IMG/VR virus record: IMGVR_UViG_3300044729_002263
Span: 1 to 43,944 of that record
Length of the DNA stretch: 43,944 nucleotides
DNA from: a virus
Direction: 5' to 3' (one strand)
Shown: positions 8,270 to 16,541 of the stretch, piece by piece
Layout of the letters: every line of letters begins with the position of its first letter
Position numbering within the stretch: the first letter of the stretch is position 1
Made by a program: the position numbers and the translations under genes
Notes under the pieces: generated by a model
What the model was told of the DNA's origin: nothing
The model's database searches: none
Seen by the model: only the letters and a program-made list of their open reading frames with translations

Positions 8270-8842
8270 ATGGATATGACCAACTCCTTAATGGACTTCC
8301 GCACGTTTGCGCGCGTGGTTCTACAGCGCACGCCTGGAGCGCGGGTCGGCGTTGAAGTTTCCGAGGCAGAGCATGAGTCGGACAAAAAAGCTTACGACTA
8401 CTACGTCAAAAAGGGCATTGACCAGTCGATGGCGCAGCCTCAGTCGCCTCCGCAATTCATGTCGCTGACCAACTCGGAAGGCCGCGTCATTGACGTGCTG
8501 ATGAAGCCCAATGGTGAACCGATGGTAGTGGAACCGAAGGTGCAGAACACCCAGCAGGGTATGTTCACTATGGCCAACCCGACTAATGCCGTGCCGATTG
8601 TTGACCCGCGCACAGGGCAGCAGTTGCAGGGCTATGCCGCTGACCCGATGATGGGAGGCATGCCGTCCCCAGCGCCATTGGCTGGCGGAGGGATGGTGGC
8701 GACCAATGCGCCGACCGCTGCGCCTGTGCAGGCGCCCGCCCCCTCGCCCACACCCTTCCCCGAGGGCGCGGTGATTCGCAGCAAACGTGACGGCAAAAAC
8801 TATCGCATCGTCAACGGACAGCCAGTTCCCGTAGGACCGTAA
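8270..8842 (+). CDS. Hypothetical structural protein with Pro/Ala-rich C-terminal half
   Basis: 190 aa from the ATG at 8270; an alternative ATG lies two codons in. The frame stays open upstream, but that part overlaps the previous gene. The N-terminal 60 residues are charged and helical, the middle is Met/Pro/Gln-rich, and residues 130-165 are Pro/Ala-rich. The C-terminus (EGAVIRSKRDGKNYRIVNGQPVPVGP) ends in a small beta motif seen in other internal virion proteins. The stop is directly followed by the ATG of the giant virion gene. Confidence 0.6.
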   Translation: MDMTNSLMDFRTFARVVLQRTPGARVGVEVSEAEHESDKKAYDYYVKKGIDQSMAQPQSPPQFMSLTNSEGRVIDVLMKPNGEPMVVEPKVQNTQQGMFTMANPTNAVPIVDPRTGQQLQGYAADPMMGGMPSPAPLAGGGMVATNAPTAAPVQAPAPSPTPFPEGAVIRSKRDGKNYRIVNGQPVPVGP

Positions 8843-11800
8843 ATGGCATACAACCCAGCAGACTTTGAGCTTGTCGAGACACCGGCAGGCTCCGCTTCTC
8901 CCTACAATCCCGCTGACTTTGAGTTGGTGGATGATGGGCAGACGGGGCTATTGGAGGGTGTTGGCAACGCGCTGGAGCGCGGGTGGTCTTTGAGCCTCAT
9001 GGCGCGGGAGATGGAGAAACCCATGCCCGACCCGCAGGCGGTCGCCGCTTTGCAGCAACGCATGCAAGCCGTGCCGCCGTCGCCGGAATACATGGCGACA
9101 ATGAATGATGAGCTGGAGCCGGTGGAAAGCTGGAGCGCCTTCAAGTCTGCCCCGGTCAAGGTGCTGGCCGAACTCATGGGCGAATCGCTCTCGGCATTTG
9201 CGGGGCAGATGATCGACAAGGCCCCGAACCGCGTGGCCATTGGCCTCGGTGCCGGTGCGGCCATGGGCGCCCCAGTCGCTGGCATAGGCGCCGTTCCCGG
9301 CGGATTCATCGGCGCGGGCGCAGGGTTTGCCGAGTCGGCCGGCGCTGCCAGCTATGCGCTGGAGATGGCTGGCGGGGTGCTGGAATCTTTGGAGAGCGCG
9401 GGTGTTCCCCTCAATGATCCGCAGGCACTCTCCGTTGCCCTGCAAGATCCGCAGCGCATGCAAGTCGCCCGCGAATTTGCCCAACGCAAAGCCGTGCCGG
9501 TCGCCGTGTTCGATGGTGCCAGCGCCGTGATCGGTGGACGTATGTTCGGCGGCGGCAAGGTGGCCTCGGCTATGACCCGCCTTGGCCAAGGACTGGCCGA
9601 GACCTTCACCCAAGGCGCTATGGGTGCGGCCGGCGAGGCCAGCGGTCAGCTTGCCCAAAGCGGCGAGATCACCAGCGGTCGCAGCATCTTGGCCGAAGGT
9701 GTGGCCGAGCTGCCCACGGGACTCATCGAGATCGGGGCCGGTCAACTTTCCCAAGCAGGCGCCAATGCCGGTGCCCCTGCCGCCACGGCTACCGCGCAAC
9801 CCGCCCCCGCTGCCGCCCCCCAACCCGCCCCCTTCACTCCCCCACCCGCCGCTGAGACGGTTGTGGTTGAAGAAGTCTTTGGCGATGCGACCACGGCAGC
9901 CGCGCCCGCAGAGGAAGCTGCCCCTGCTGCCGAACCCGCCATCAACCCCGATGACTTTGAGGTTGTCGAGATGCCGGGGGAGACGATTGTGACGGAGCCG
10001 CCGGCTGCGCCCCGCAAGATTTTCCGTGGCGTATCGCCCGACGTTGACTACTCAAGCGGCGATCAGTTCTGGTCCGAGAGCCGTGAGGTGGCCGAGAACT
10101 ATGCCGCGCAGACTGGCACTGAGGGCACCATTGACGAGGCTACGCCGGACACGTTGCCGCAAAACCTTTACACTGCCACCGACAAGCCCACGCTGAAGGA
10201 CGAGCTTGAGCTAAAGAGTGAACCCTTCGCCCCAGAGTTTGACGCCGAAGCCAGGACCGTCTTGCAGGCGCGCGGCTTTGAGGGCATCCGCTACGATTCG
10301 GGCACTGACTTGGGCGGGGAGCAGGCGACAGAGTTTCATGTGTTTGGGAAAAGCCCAAAGCCCACAAGCGTCCCGCCCAAAGCGCAAAAGCTGAAGGCTA
10401 AATTGGCGAAACTGGACCCCATGTTTGCCGATCAAGGATTCTGGCAAGGCTTTGAGCAAGGCGGATATAACGACCAGAAGATCCAGCAACTTGAAGGCAT
10501 GGTCGCCAACTTCTCCAAGCCCAAGCAGCCCGCGCCCAAGACGGCCAAGGGCAAGGCCGCCCAAGCCTCTCCCATCGCCGACATCTGGGAACAGTATGAC
10601 GGCACTGGCGAGATTGATAGCGTGGGCGCATTGGCCGATGCGGTCGAGTCGTATGCCGCAGAAACCGGCGATACCACATTGACCGACGCTGTTGCCGAAT
10701 ACCGCGCCAACCGGATGGAGGACCGCAGCGAGTTTGGTGATCGTGGGGAGAGCGGATACTCGGATGCTTTTGTGGCGAAGGTGCAGCAGGCGGCCAAGCA
10801 GCCCGCAGCGCAACCGGCGGCGGCGGCAACTCCATCCTTCGCCGAAGACTTGCCGCAAGCCAAGGCCGTCAAGGATGCCCGTGGGCGGTCTGTGGTGGTA
10901 ACTGAGGCTAACGCCAAGAAAATGTCAGACGAGAAGGTGATGACGAGCTACGCCGTCTTCGCAGACACAATGATGCGGGCAAGGGAGGCGGGACAAGACA
11001 TTGACCCTGTTGTCCGCGTCAATGCTGCCACCGTCTACCAAGAGGGGCGCCGCAGGAACTTGGTTCCGCAAGAGCCGTCCATTGAGGCTTACTTGGGGAC
11101 GCAACCCCAAGATTCACCAGCCCAAAAGTCCCGCCGCCGCATCAAAAACATGACCGCCCAAAGCGGCGCGATTGACCTCTCCATCGTCGAAGACTTGTTT
11201 GAATACGGCAAGACGATCTACCGCGCCGGCATGAGCTTCGGCAAGTGGGCCGGCCAGATGGTCAAGGAGTTTGGCCAGGGCATTGCTTCGTTTTTGAAAC
11301 AGGCGTTTGACCGCATCGTCCAAGCCTACAAGGACAGTCCTTACAGCGACACGACCGGAGCGGTGGGCGATGTGCGGCCGAAGGCCAAGCCGCGGCAGTT
11401 TGAGCAGAAGGCGGCACAGGCGCCGGGGCTGGATGCTGAGACCCGCGCGCAGATGGGCAATGATCCGTATGTGCCGATCACCTTGCGCGGGGTAGCCGAG
11501 GATGCCAAGGCATGGCTGGCAGAGAACGGTGTGGAAGCAGCCGAGCGGCGGATCTTGGAGCTGAACAGCGAAGAGACCACGCCGACCCCGCTAGACTTTG
11601 GTATTGGCTTGGAGTTGACGGCCAACCTTTCTGCCACCGGCCAGCATGCCCGCGCCGCTGCGGTGGTGCGCACCATGAGCCGCCGCGCCACCAGCTTGGG
11701 GCAGACGATCAGCACGCTTGCCATGCTGTCGCGCCTCACGCCGGATGGCATTGTTTTCTACGCTAACCAGACCATCGAGCAATACATCGGGAGCCTGCCG

Positions 11801-14368
11801 CCGGAACGTCAGCAGCAGATCCGCACAGCACAGGATGGCATTCGCCAACTGGAGACGGACATTGCCACGACCCGTAAGCGCACGGCCGAGGACGCAATCA
11901 TCAAGGGCGAGCAGGGCGGCGAGAAGATCCAAGACAAACTCAAACGCCGCATCCCCGACAAGACGCAGAAGCAGCAGACCAATGTGAGCATCCGCTCGGT
12001 GCTGACGAGCCAAGCAACCAAGGCCGAAGCGACCAAGCAGATCACGCAGATCCTAGTGGACAGCGGCATCAGCCAGAGCGAAGCCACGGCACTAGCCACG
12101 GCCATCACCAACCGTTTTTACAAGGTGCTGGAGGATGCGCGCAAAGCCGCCGCCGCCAACCGCCGGCCGGCCTCGGGCAAGGGGCGGGTGACGTTTGATA
12201 AGTTGATGGCGCAACTCAAGGACGGGAAGGTCAGTGACCAAGATTTTATTGGTGCCCTTGCCCAGCTTGCCGGCGTGCCGGCATTGACGCCCGAGCTGCG
12301 AACCAAGTTGGAGAACTTGACCCGCCAATACAAGGCGGCCACCGACGACGACATTGCCTTGGTAACGGGCGCCAGAATCTTTGAGGAGGTTCACGGACTA
12401 ATCCCCGCCGACTTCTGGGTGAAGCTGCGCGCGGTGAGCTACCTCTCCATGCTGTTCGCCCCCAAGACGTGGATCAGAAACTTGGGCGGCAACCAGATTC
12501 AATGGCTGACAGACATTGGGATCGACAGCGCCATCAGCATGGTCTTCGACCCTATCGCCAGCGTTTTTACCGGCAAACGAACCACGGCCGGCGTGTATGT
12601 CGGCACCAGAATCAAGGCCCTGCTGACGCCGGTGCAAGATGTTATCAAGGGCTACAAGTGGAACGCGCAGCAAAACCCCAGCGCCAACTTTATGGAAAAC
12701 CTCGGGGCGGGTGTTGAGCATTTGCGCGTGCTGGCCAAGCTGACCACGCAAAACAAGTTCGACATTGTCGATGCCAAGGAAGTCGGCCGGAGGATCTTTA
12801 GCAACAAATTCATGCAGATGTGGGAGGGCGCACTGTCCATTGCTTTGGGCGGCGGCGACCGTGCGTTCTGGATGTCGGCCTTTCGCGCGTCTCTGGCACG
12901 GCGCGAGGCGGCGGCCAAGAAGAACGGCGAGTGGACCGGCCAACCGACACCGGAAGATGTGGAGGCAGCCTACGCTGACGCCATGTATGCCATTTACCAG
13001 AACCCCAACGTTCTCAGTAAGAACGCCAACAAGATCCGACAGGCACTCAATCGTTTGGCCACGTTCGGCAAGACAGATCAATTTGGGTTGGGCACGGGAC
13101 TGATGGCCTTTACGCAAGTGCCGGGATCGCTTTCGCTGCGCGGCATTATCGAGATGTCGCCGCTGGGGCTGGTCACGGCGCTCTATGAGGCAATGCGCCC
13201 GGTGCTATTCAAGGCCAGCGGCGGACGAGTCGGTGGACAATTCCGCCAAGAGGACTTCAACAAGGCATTGTCTCGGGCCATGGTGGGCAGCGGCATGTTT
13301 TACGCTGGCGGTTACTGGCTATACTCCGTGGGCGTCATCACGGCCAGCCGCGAGGAGGACGATGACTTGGAGGCAATGCGGAGGGCTTCTGGCATGGGAG
13401 CCTACCGTATCAATGCCTCAGCGCTCAAGCGTATGCTGGGCAGCGGCAACTTCTTTGAGCGGCAGACACCACAAGACGGCGACCTCATTATGTCCTACGA
13501 CTGGGCGCAGCCGGTCGCTATCACGTTCGCCGCGGGAGCCGAGCTGGCTAAACAGGTAGAGCAAAACAGCCGCGAAGGCGTGAAGAAGGGGCTGGCGGGC
13601 AAGGCCAATATGGTGGCGATTAGTTTGGCCGCTGGAGCGAAGTCGCTGGAGGAATTGCCATTGCTCTCGGGGTTGTCGTCCTTTGCCAGAACGTGGGGAT
13701 ACAGCGATTTTGTCACCGCGGCCTATGGCACCATCGCCGGCATGCCCTCCATGTTTGTCCCGCAGCTTGTGCGGCAGGCCAACCAGCTCATGGACAACAC
13801 GGTGCGAGAGACCCGCTCGGGCGAAGGGGTGTTCCGTGCCTTCAACCAGATCGCCGCCAACACCCCCGGTGTGGCCGACCAATTCCCGCCGCGCATGGAC
13901 ATCATGGGGCAGGCCATTGATCGCTACCAATACGGCAGCAACAGCTTTTTCAACGTGCTGACCAACCCCGCCATGACCAGCCGCGTGCGCACCAACCCTG
14001 TGCTCAACGAGGTAACGCGGCTCATGGAATCCACCGGCGAAGAGCGGCAGATCCCCCGCCAAGTGAAGCGCACGGCCACGATCAACGGCGAGTCGATCCA
14101 ATTAAGCAACGAGCAGATCAGCGCCTACCAGTATTACTTGGGCAACTACACCATGAGCATGATGCAATGGCGCATGGCCAGCCCCCGCTACGCGCGGCTG
14201 CCGGACACCGAGAAGGTGCGCATCCTCGCCCAAGACATTGAGGATGTGGACGCCGCCACCAAGTCCGCCCTCTTCGGCCACGACATCCGCCGGCTGACCC
14301 GCCGCCAGCGGGTGATGCGCAACAACCTGGTCAACTCTCCCCTCGGGCAGTCGATGCCCCCGCGCTAA
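8843..14368 (+). CDS. Giant internal virion protein with ADP-ribosyltransferase-like domain
   Basis: 1841 aa, the largest gene. It opens with two copies of NPADFELV (residues 4-11 and 22-29); a third form, NPDDFEVVE, is at 368-376. Residues 130-160 are a glycine-rich hydrophobic segment and 305-365 are Ala/Pro-rich linker. Residues 390-505 look like an ADP-ribosyltransferase of R-S-E type: IFRG (Arg395), QFWSESREVAENYA (Ser411/Ser413) and EFHVFG (Glu497), preceded by GFEGIRYDSG. The body to about residue 1150 is mostly helical with long charged stretches. The last 650 residues contain several hydrophobic helices (near 1210, 1280 and 1480) like other large polyvalent phage proteins. It is probably packaged and ejected into the host, which would deliver the enzyme domain at infection. 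Gene boundaries are firm; the transferase call rests on motifs only. Confidence 0.75.
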   Translation: MAYNPADFELVETPAGSASPYNPADFELVDDGQTGLLEGVGNALERGWSLSLMAREMEKPMPDPQAVAALQQRMQAVPPSPEYMATMNDELEPVESWSAFKSAPVKVLAELMGESLSAFAGQMIDKAPNRVAIGLGAGAAMGAPVAGIGAVPGGFIGAGAGFAESAGAASYALEMAGGVLESLESAGVPLNDPQALSVALQDPQRMQVAREFAQRKAVPVAVFDGASAVIGGRMFGGGKVASAMTRLGQGLAETFTQGAMGAAGEASGQLAQSGEITSGRSILAEGVAELPTGLIEIGAGQLSQAGANAGAPAATATAQPAPAAAPQPAPFTPPPAAETVVVEEVFGDATTAAAPAEEAAPAAEPAINPDDFEVVEMPGETIVTEPPAAPRKIFRGVSPDVDYSSGDQFWSESREVAENYAAQTGTEGTIDEATPDTLPQNLYTATDKPTLKDELELKSEPFAPEFDAEARTVLQARGFEGIRYDSGTDLGGEQATEFHVFGKSPKPTSVPPKAQKLKAKLAKLDPMFADQGFWQGFEQGGYNDQKIQQLEGMVANFSKPKQPAPKTAKGKAAQASPIADIWEQYDGTGEIDSVGALADAVESYAAETGDTTLTDAVAEYRANRMEDRSEFGDRGESGYSDAFVAKVQQAAKQPAAQPAAAATPSFAEDLPQAKAVKDARGRSVVVTEANAKKMSDEKVMTSYAVFADTMMRAREAGQDIDPVVRVNAATVYQEGRRRNLVPQEPSIEAYLGTQPQDSPAQKSRRRIKNMTAQSGAIDLSIVEDLFEYGKTIYRAGMSFGKWAGQMVKEFGQGIASFLKQAFDRIVQAYKDSPYSDTTGAVGDVRPKAKPRQFEQKAAQAPGLDAETRAQMGNDPYVPITLRGVAEDAKAWLAENGVEAAERRILELNSEETTPTPLDFGIGLELTANLSATGQHARAAAVVRTMSRRATSLGQTISTLAMLSRLTPDGIVFYANQTIEQYIGSLPPERQQQIRTAQDGIRQLETDIATTRKRTAEDAIIKGEQGGEKIQDKLKRRIPDKTQKQQTNVSIRSVLTSQATKAEATKQITQILVDSGISQSEATALATAITNRFYKVLEDARKAAAANRRPASGKGRVTFDKLMAQLKDGKVSDQDFIGALAQLAGVPALTPELRTKLENLTRQYKAATDDDIALVTGARIFEEVHGLIPADFWVKLRAVSYLSMLFAPKTWIRNLGGNQIQWLTDIGIDSAISMVFDPIASVFTGKRTTAGVYVGTRIKALLTPVQDVIKGYKWNAQQNPSANFMENLGAGVEHLRVLAKLTTQNKFDIVDAKEVGRRIFSNKFMQMWEGALSIALGGGDRAFWMSAFRASLARREAAAKKNGEWTGQPTPEDVEAAYADAMYAIYQNPNVLSKNANKIRQALNRLATFGKTDQFGLGTGLMAFTQVPGSLSLRGIIEMSPLGLVTALYEAMRPVLFKASGGRVGGQFRQEDFNKALSRAMVGSGMFYAGGYWLYSVGVITASREEDDDLEAMRRASGMGAYRINASALKRMLGSGNFFERQTPQDGDLIMSYDWAQPVAITFAAGAELAKQVEQNSREGVKKGLAGKANMVAISLAAGAKSLEELPLLSGLSSFARTWGYSDFVTAAYGTIAGMPSMFVPQLVRQANQLMDNTVRETRSGEGVFRAFNQIAANTPGVADQFPPRMDIMGQAIDRYQYGSNSFFNVLTNPAMTSRVRTNPVLNEVTRLMESTGEERQIPRQVKRTATINGESIQLSNEQISAYQYYLGNYTMSMMQWRMASPRYARLPDTEKVRILAQDIEDVDAATKSALFGHDIRRLTRRQRVMRNNLVNSPLGQSMPPR

Positions 14369-14375
14369 AGAATTA

Positions 14376-14420
14376 GGGCCGCCCCGGTTGCCCGAGACGG
14401 CCCAGCCCCGCACTCGCGGG
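14376..14420. terminator. Two hairpins in the convergent intergenic region
   Basis: GGGCCG (14376-14381) pairs with CGGCCC (14398-14403), and CCCGC-actc-GCGGG forms a second stem at 14407-14420. They lie between the end of the giant plus-strand gene and the end of the minus-strand lipoprotein gene, where transcription from both sides should stop. No clear T-run follows on either strand, so intrinsic termination is uncertain. Confidence 0.45.
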
Positions 14421-14457
14421 ACTCGTCCTTGTGGCTAGGAGACACACTTGGACAAAG

Positions 14458-14892
14458 TCATGGCTGCTGGATTGGCTCTGTATAGTAAATCGGTTGGCTG
14501 CGAGTGTCGATAATCGGCGGCGCTGCGGGGAACATGGGGCGGTTATTGCCGCCGAACTGCGAGACGATGGTGGTGTTCCCCACTTGGCTGGCCATGGTTA
14601 CGCCGCTGCCTCCTGTGCCAGTGACAATAACTGGAGCCGGTGGCGGTGCAAAGTTTTGCGCCATGGCTTGATTAAAGACGGTCGGATCAAACGCTATTGT
14701 CGCCGGCTTGCCGTCTGGCATGACCCAAGGATGGCCGGACCCAAAGAAGCGGGTTCCCTTTGGCACCCATTTGCCATCCTGCGTGCGGACTAGCCCTTTG
14801 GCCTCCATCCTTGCGGCTTTTTGTTGCGTTGTTTCACAGCCCGTGGCAGCCATCACCATGGCGGCGGCGAGTGTTAGTGGTAGCAGTTTCAT
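14458..14892 (-). CDS. Lipoprotein coupled to the integrase gene (candidate lysogenic conversion gene)
   Basis: 144 aa starting MKLLPLTLAAAMVMAATGC: a signal peptide with lipobox ATGC and lipidated Cys19. I chose this ATG because the open frame upstream lies inside the integrase gene, while the ATG has a ribosome site (ACAGGAGCC) and overlaps the integrase stop as ATGA. The mature part has DGKWVPKGTRFFGSGHPWVMPDGKPA followed by a Pro-rich, Gln/Asn-rich tail. No domain recognised beyond the lipoprotein signal. Co-expression with the integrase suggests it is made early or in the lysogen, where a surface lipoprotein could change the envelope or exclude other phages (inference). Confidence 0.8.
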   Translation of the reverse strand: MKLLPLTLAAAMVMAATGCETTQQKAARMEAKGLVRTQDGKWVPKGTRFFGSGHPWVMPDGKPATIAFDPTVFNQAMAQNFAPPPAPVIVTGTGGSGVTMASQVGNTTIVSQFGGNNRPMFPAAPPIIDTRSQPIYYTEPIQQP

Positions 14893-16040
14893 ATTATTGG
14901 CTCCTGTTGAAATGCCGCCGGCATGACTACGGCTTTCTGCCATGTGGCATACCATCGGCTTGTTGTGGTCGGGGTGCTGTGCCCGAGAAGGTGTTGCACT
15001 TGGCTGATCTGGCCGGTGGCTTCCAGCCAATCGGAGCCTGCTTGCTTGCGCAATTCGTAGGCCGCCCCCTTGCGGTCGGGGATGTGGGTGCGCAGCCAGA
15101 GGTTGAATACGCGCAGGATGTATTGATAGCGCAGGTTCGGAGTGTGCAGCGGGATCAAGTAGTCGTCGGCTTTGAGCAGGGCATCGGCCATCCATGGTGC
15201 AATGACAATATCCCGCTCGCGCGCCCCGCCTGTCTTTAGGGAGAAACCCTCCTCGGGACGCTCGCGCACACACATGGCCTTGCCTTGCGGGCGGTCTTCG
15301 ATCCAACCCTTGCGGGCGAAACTGACCTCCTTCGGCGTCATGCCAAGATACCGGCAGCAGATGAAGGCACGGCGGCGGGTCTCATCGGCGCGGCTCTCCC
15401 GCTCCATGGCGGCAAGAATGTCCTTGGGGATGTGCTTAAAACTGTTGGGATTGTATTTCTGCTTGGCCTCCTTGGAGGCATTGAGAAAGCCCGAGATGTC
15501 GGGAAGCGGGAAGCCGACCCAGTCCTTTGTGCGGGCAAAGACGGCTTTGGCGCCGGCCAGCGTGGTTCCCTTGGTGTAGGTGGCAACCTTGTCGGCCCGC
15601 TGATAGTCCACGGCAAGCTGGGCGGTCAATTCGGTGGCGCGGACGGCCATCACCTTGGCCTTCTCGGATGCGGTCATGGTGCGCTCGCCCTCGGTGATCC
15701 AACCCTTCGCCCTGGCGATGACTCGGAGCAGGGCGTTTGAGTTCTTCTTGTGTGTCATGCAGTCCGTCACCTTCTCGTAATGCTCGATGATCTGGCCAAT
15801 GGTCGGGGCCGTATCGCGCAGGGATGCAGCCTCTTTGAGCTTGGCGAGACCTTGCTCACCAAGAATAGTGAGGTAGGAAATGGCTTTCGCTTTTGCAACT
15901 TTGGCTTCGGTCGTCTTGAGGCTTACCCGCTTCAGCATTTTATCTGCCGTGAAGCGCAGCCACCAATGGTCCCGCCGCCAAAAGCAAGTGCCTCTCACGC
16001 CAAACTTCGGGACTTCAACTCGGAAGGATTCGGTATTCAT
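14889..16040 (-). CDS. int: Tyrosine recombinase, phage integrase
   Basis: This 383-aa enzyme would integrate the phage DNA at a host tRNA gene. An N-terminal arm-binding-like part (1-80) and core-binding helices (80-195) precede the catalytic domain. Visible catalytic elements are Lys269 (FSLKTGG), Arg331 (AYELRKQAGS), His354 (LLGHST) and the nucleophile Tyr364 (TTTSRWYA). The position where most family members have the first Arg (TGLR) reads GMTPKEV (Thr235), and the usual His before Arg331 is Tyr328, so two of the usual residues are changed or displaced. The start at 16040 lies about 120 bases from the tRNA-like attP core and next to two TGGTGTCAA repeats, so Int binding may also autoregulate it. 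Confidence 0.9.
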   Translation of the reverse strand: MNTESFRVEVPKFGVRGTCFWRRDHWWLRFTADKMLKRVSLKTTEAKVAKAKAISYLTILGEQGLAKLKEAASLRDTAPTIGQIIEHYEKVTDCMTHKKNSNALLRVIARAKGWITEGERTMTASEKAKVMAVRATELTAQLAVDYQRADKVATYTKGTTLAGAKAVFARTKDWVGFPLPDISGFLNASKEAKQKYNPNSFKHIPKDILAAMERESRADETRRRAFICCRYLGMTPKEVSFARKGWIEDRPQGKAMCVRERPEEGFSLKTGGARERDIVIAPWMADALLKADDYLIPLHTPNLRYQYILRVFNLWLRTHIPDRKGAAYELRKQAGSDWLEATGQISQVQHLLGHSTPTTTSRWYATWQKAVVMPAAFQQEPII

Positions 16041-16057
16041 AACGCCTCAATATGGGG

Positions 16058-16077
16058 TGGTGTCAAAATGGTGTCAA
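16058..16077 (+). promoter_or_regulatory. Pair of integrase arm-type site candidates (TGGTGTCAA x2)
   Basis: TGGTGTCAA occurs at 16058-16066 and 16069-16077, same orientation, 11 bases apart (one helical turn), just upstream of the integrase start. A third copy lies on the other side of the tRNA-like core at 16266-16274. Three identical 9-mers flanking an att core within 220 bases fit arm-type integrase binding sites; they could also be an operator for int. Confidence 0.6.
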
Positions 16078-16156
16078 CTTTTGATTAGCACCACCATGGG
16101 TTCTTGTGGTTTAATGTGGCACATAAAAGATCAATATACAGAGAAAACCTTACTTT

Positions 16157-16197
16157 GGGGGTGTAGCTCAACGGTTAGAGCAGGCGGCTCATAATCG
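16157..16197 (+). other. attP: attP core candidate: 5' half of a tRNA-Met(CAU) gene
   Basis: The bases match tRNA positions 1 to 38 or slightly further: acceptor strand GGGGGTG, TA, D-arm GCTC-AACGGTTA-GAGC, then GGCGG and anticodon loop CTCATAA with anticodon CAT at 16190-16192. After TCG the sequence departs from a tRNA: no T-arm and no CACCCCC acceptor strand follow. It lies beside int and between arm-type repeats, so I read it as the identity block shared with the host tRNA gene. Unlike most phages it carries the 5' half, so a lysogen would rebuild the tRNA downstream of phage DNA. Confidence 0.7.
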
Positions 16198-16265
16198 TGA
16201 GACGAAAAATCGAGGGCGTTTGTTTTACTCTGTAAAATATCTTTTGTGATACGTCGTGTTACAAG

Positions 16266-16274
16266 TGGTGTCAA
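16266..16274 (+). promoter_or_regulatory. Third arm-type site candidate (TGGTGTCAA)
   Basis: Exact third copy of the 9-mer found twice at 16058-16077, on the far side of the tRNA-like core. The surrounding stretch 16198-16349 holds no convincing gene. Confidence 0.5.
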
Positions 16275-16349
16275 GATTTGTGCTTTCGGTGGGTATGGCG
16301 GCCATCACTTGCCGGCCATTTTCGTGGCGTCACGAAATTGGTCCGGCGA

Positions 16350-16378
16350 AAGGGAGAGGGCGATTTGCCCCCTCCCTT
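16350..16378 (-). terminator. Terminator-like hairpin after the minus-strand operon
   Basis: AAGGGAGAGGGC (16350-16361) pairs with GCCCCCTCCCTT (16367-16378) through 12 pairs with one G-U wobble around a 5-base loop. It lies 14 bases after the stop of the last gene of the minus-strand small-gene operon, so it should insulate the att region from it. A strong T-run is absent. Confidence 0.6.
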
Positions 16379-16391
16379 GTGAGCTGCGGCG

Positions 16392-16541
16392 CTATATCAC
16401 GATAAGGTGTTTTTTGGCCCAATCCTTATTGATGCCACCCTTCTCGATGATGAGTCTCTTTAGCTTGTCGGCCTTCGTTTCCGGCGCCCTGCCCTTGGCG
16501 GGCTTGCGCGCGGTCTTCCGTTTCTTGGGTGCAGCGGCCAT
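16392..16541 (-). CDS. Small basic hypothetical protein
   Basis: 49 aa, starting MAAAPKKRKTARKPAKGRAP and ending KGGINKDWAKKHLIVI. The Lys/Arg-rich N-terminal half suggests nucleic-acid binding, and the C-terminal half has a short helix. I start it at the ATG that overlaps the preceding stop (ATGA) and follows GGAGAAGTG; an in-frame ATG 15 codons upstream lies inside the neighbouring gene. Last gene of the minus-strand operon. Confidence 0.6.
   Translation of the reverse strand: MAAAPKKRKTARKPAKGRAPETKADKLKRLIIEKGGINKDWAKKHLIVI

Noticed and set aside
14893-15306. N-terminal extension of the minus-strand lipoprotein
   Set aside because: The open frame continues upstream, but inside the integrase gene and as Arg/His/Pro-rich non-protein-like sequence; the internal ATG has a signal peptide and a ribosome site.
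16157-16240. A complete tRNA gene or an intron-interrupted tRNA
   Set aside because: Only positions 1-38 fit. No T-arm or matching acceptor strand (CACCCCC) is found in the following several hundred bases, so neither a full gene nor a tRNA split by an intron is supported.
16228-16305. 26-codon minus-strand frame starting at the outermost GTGATGGCCGC copy
   Set aside because: No ribosome site and it runs across the arm-type repeat; it could be the remnant of a lost gene but not a gene.
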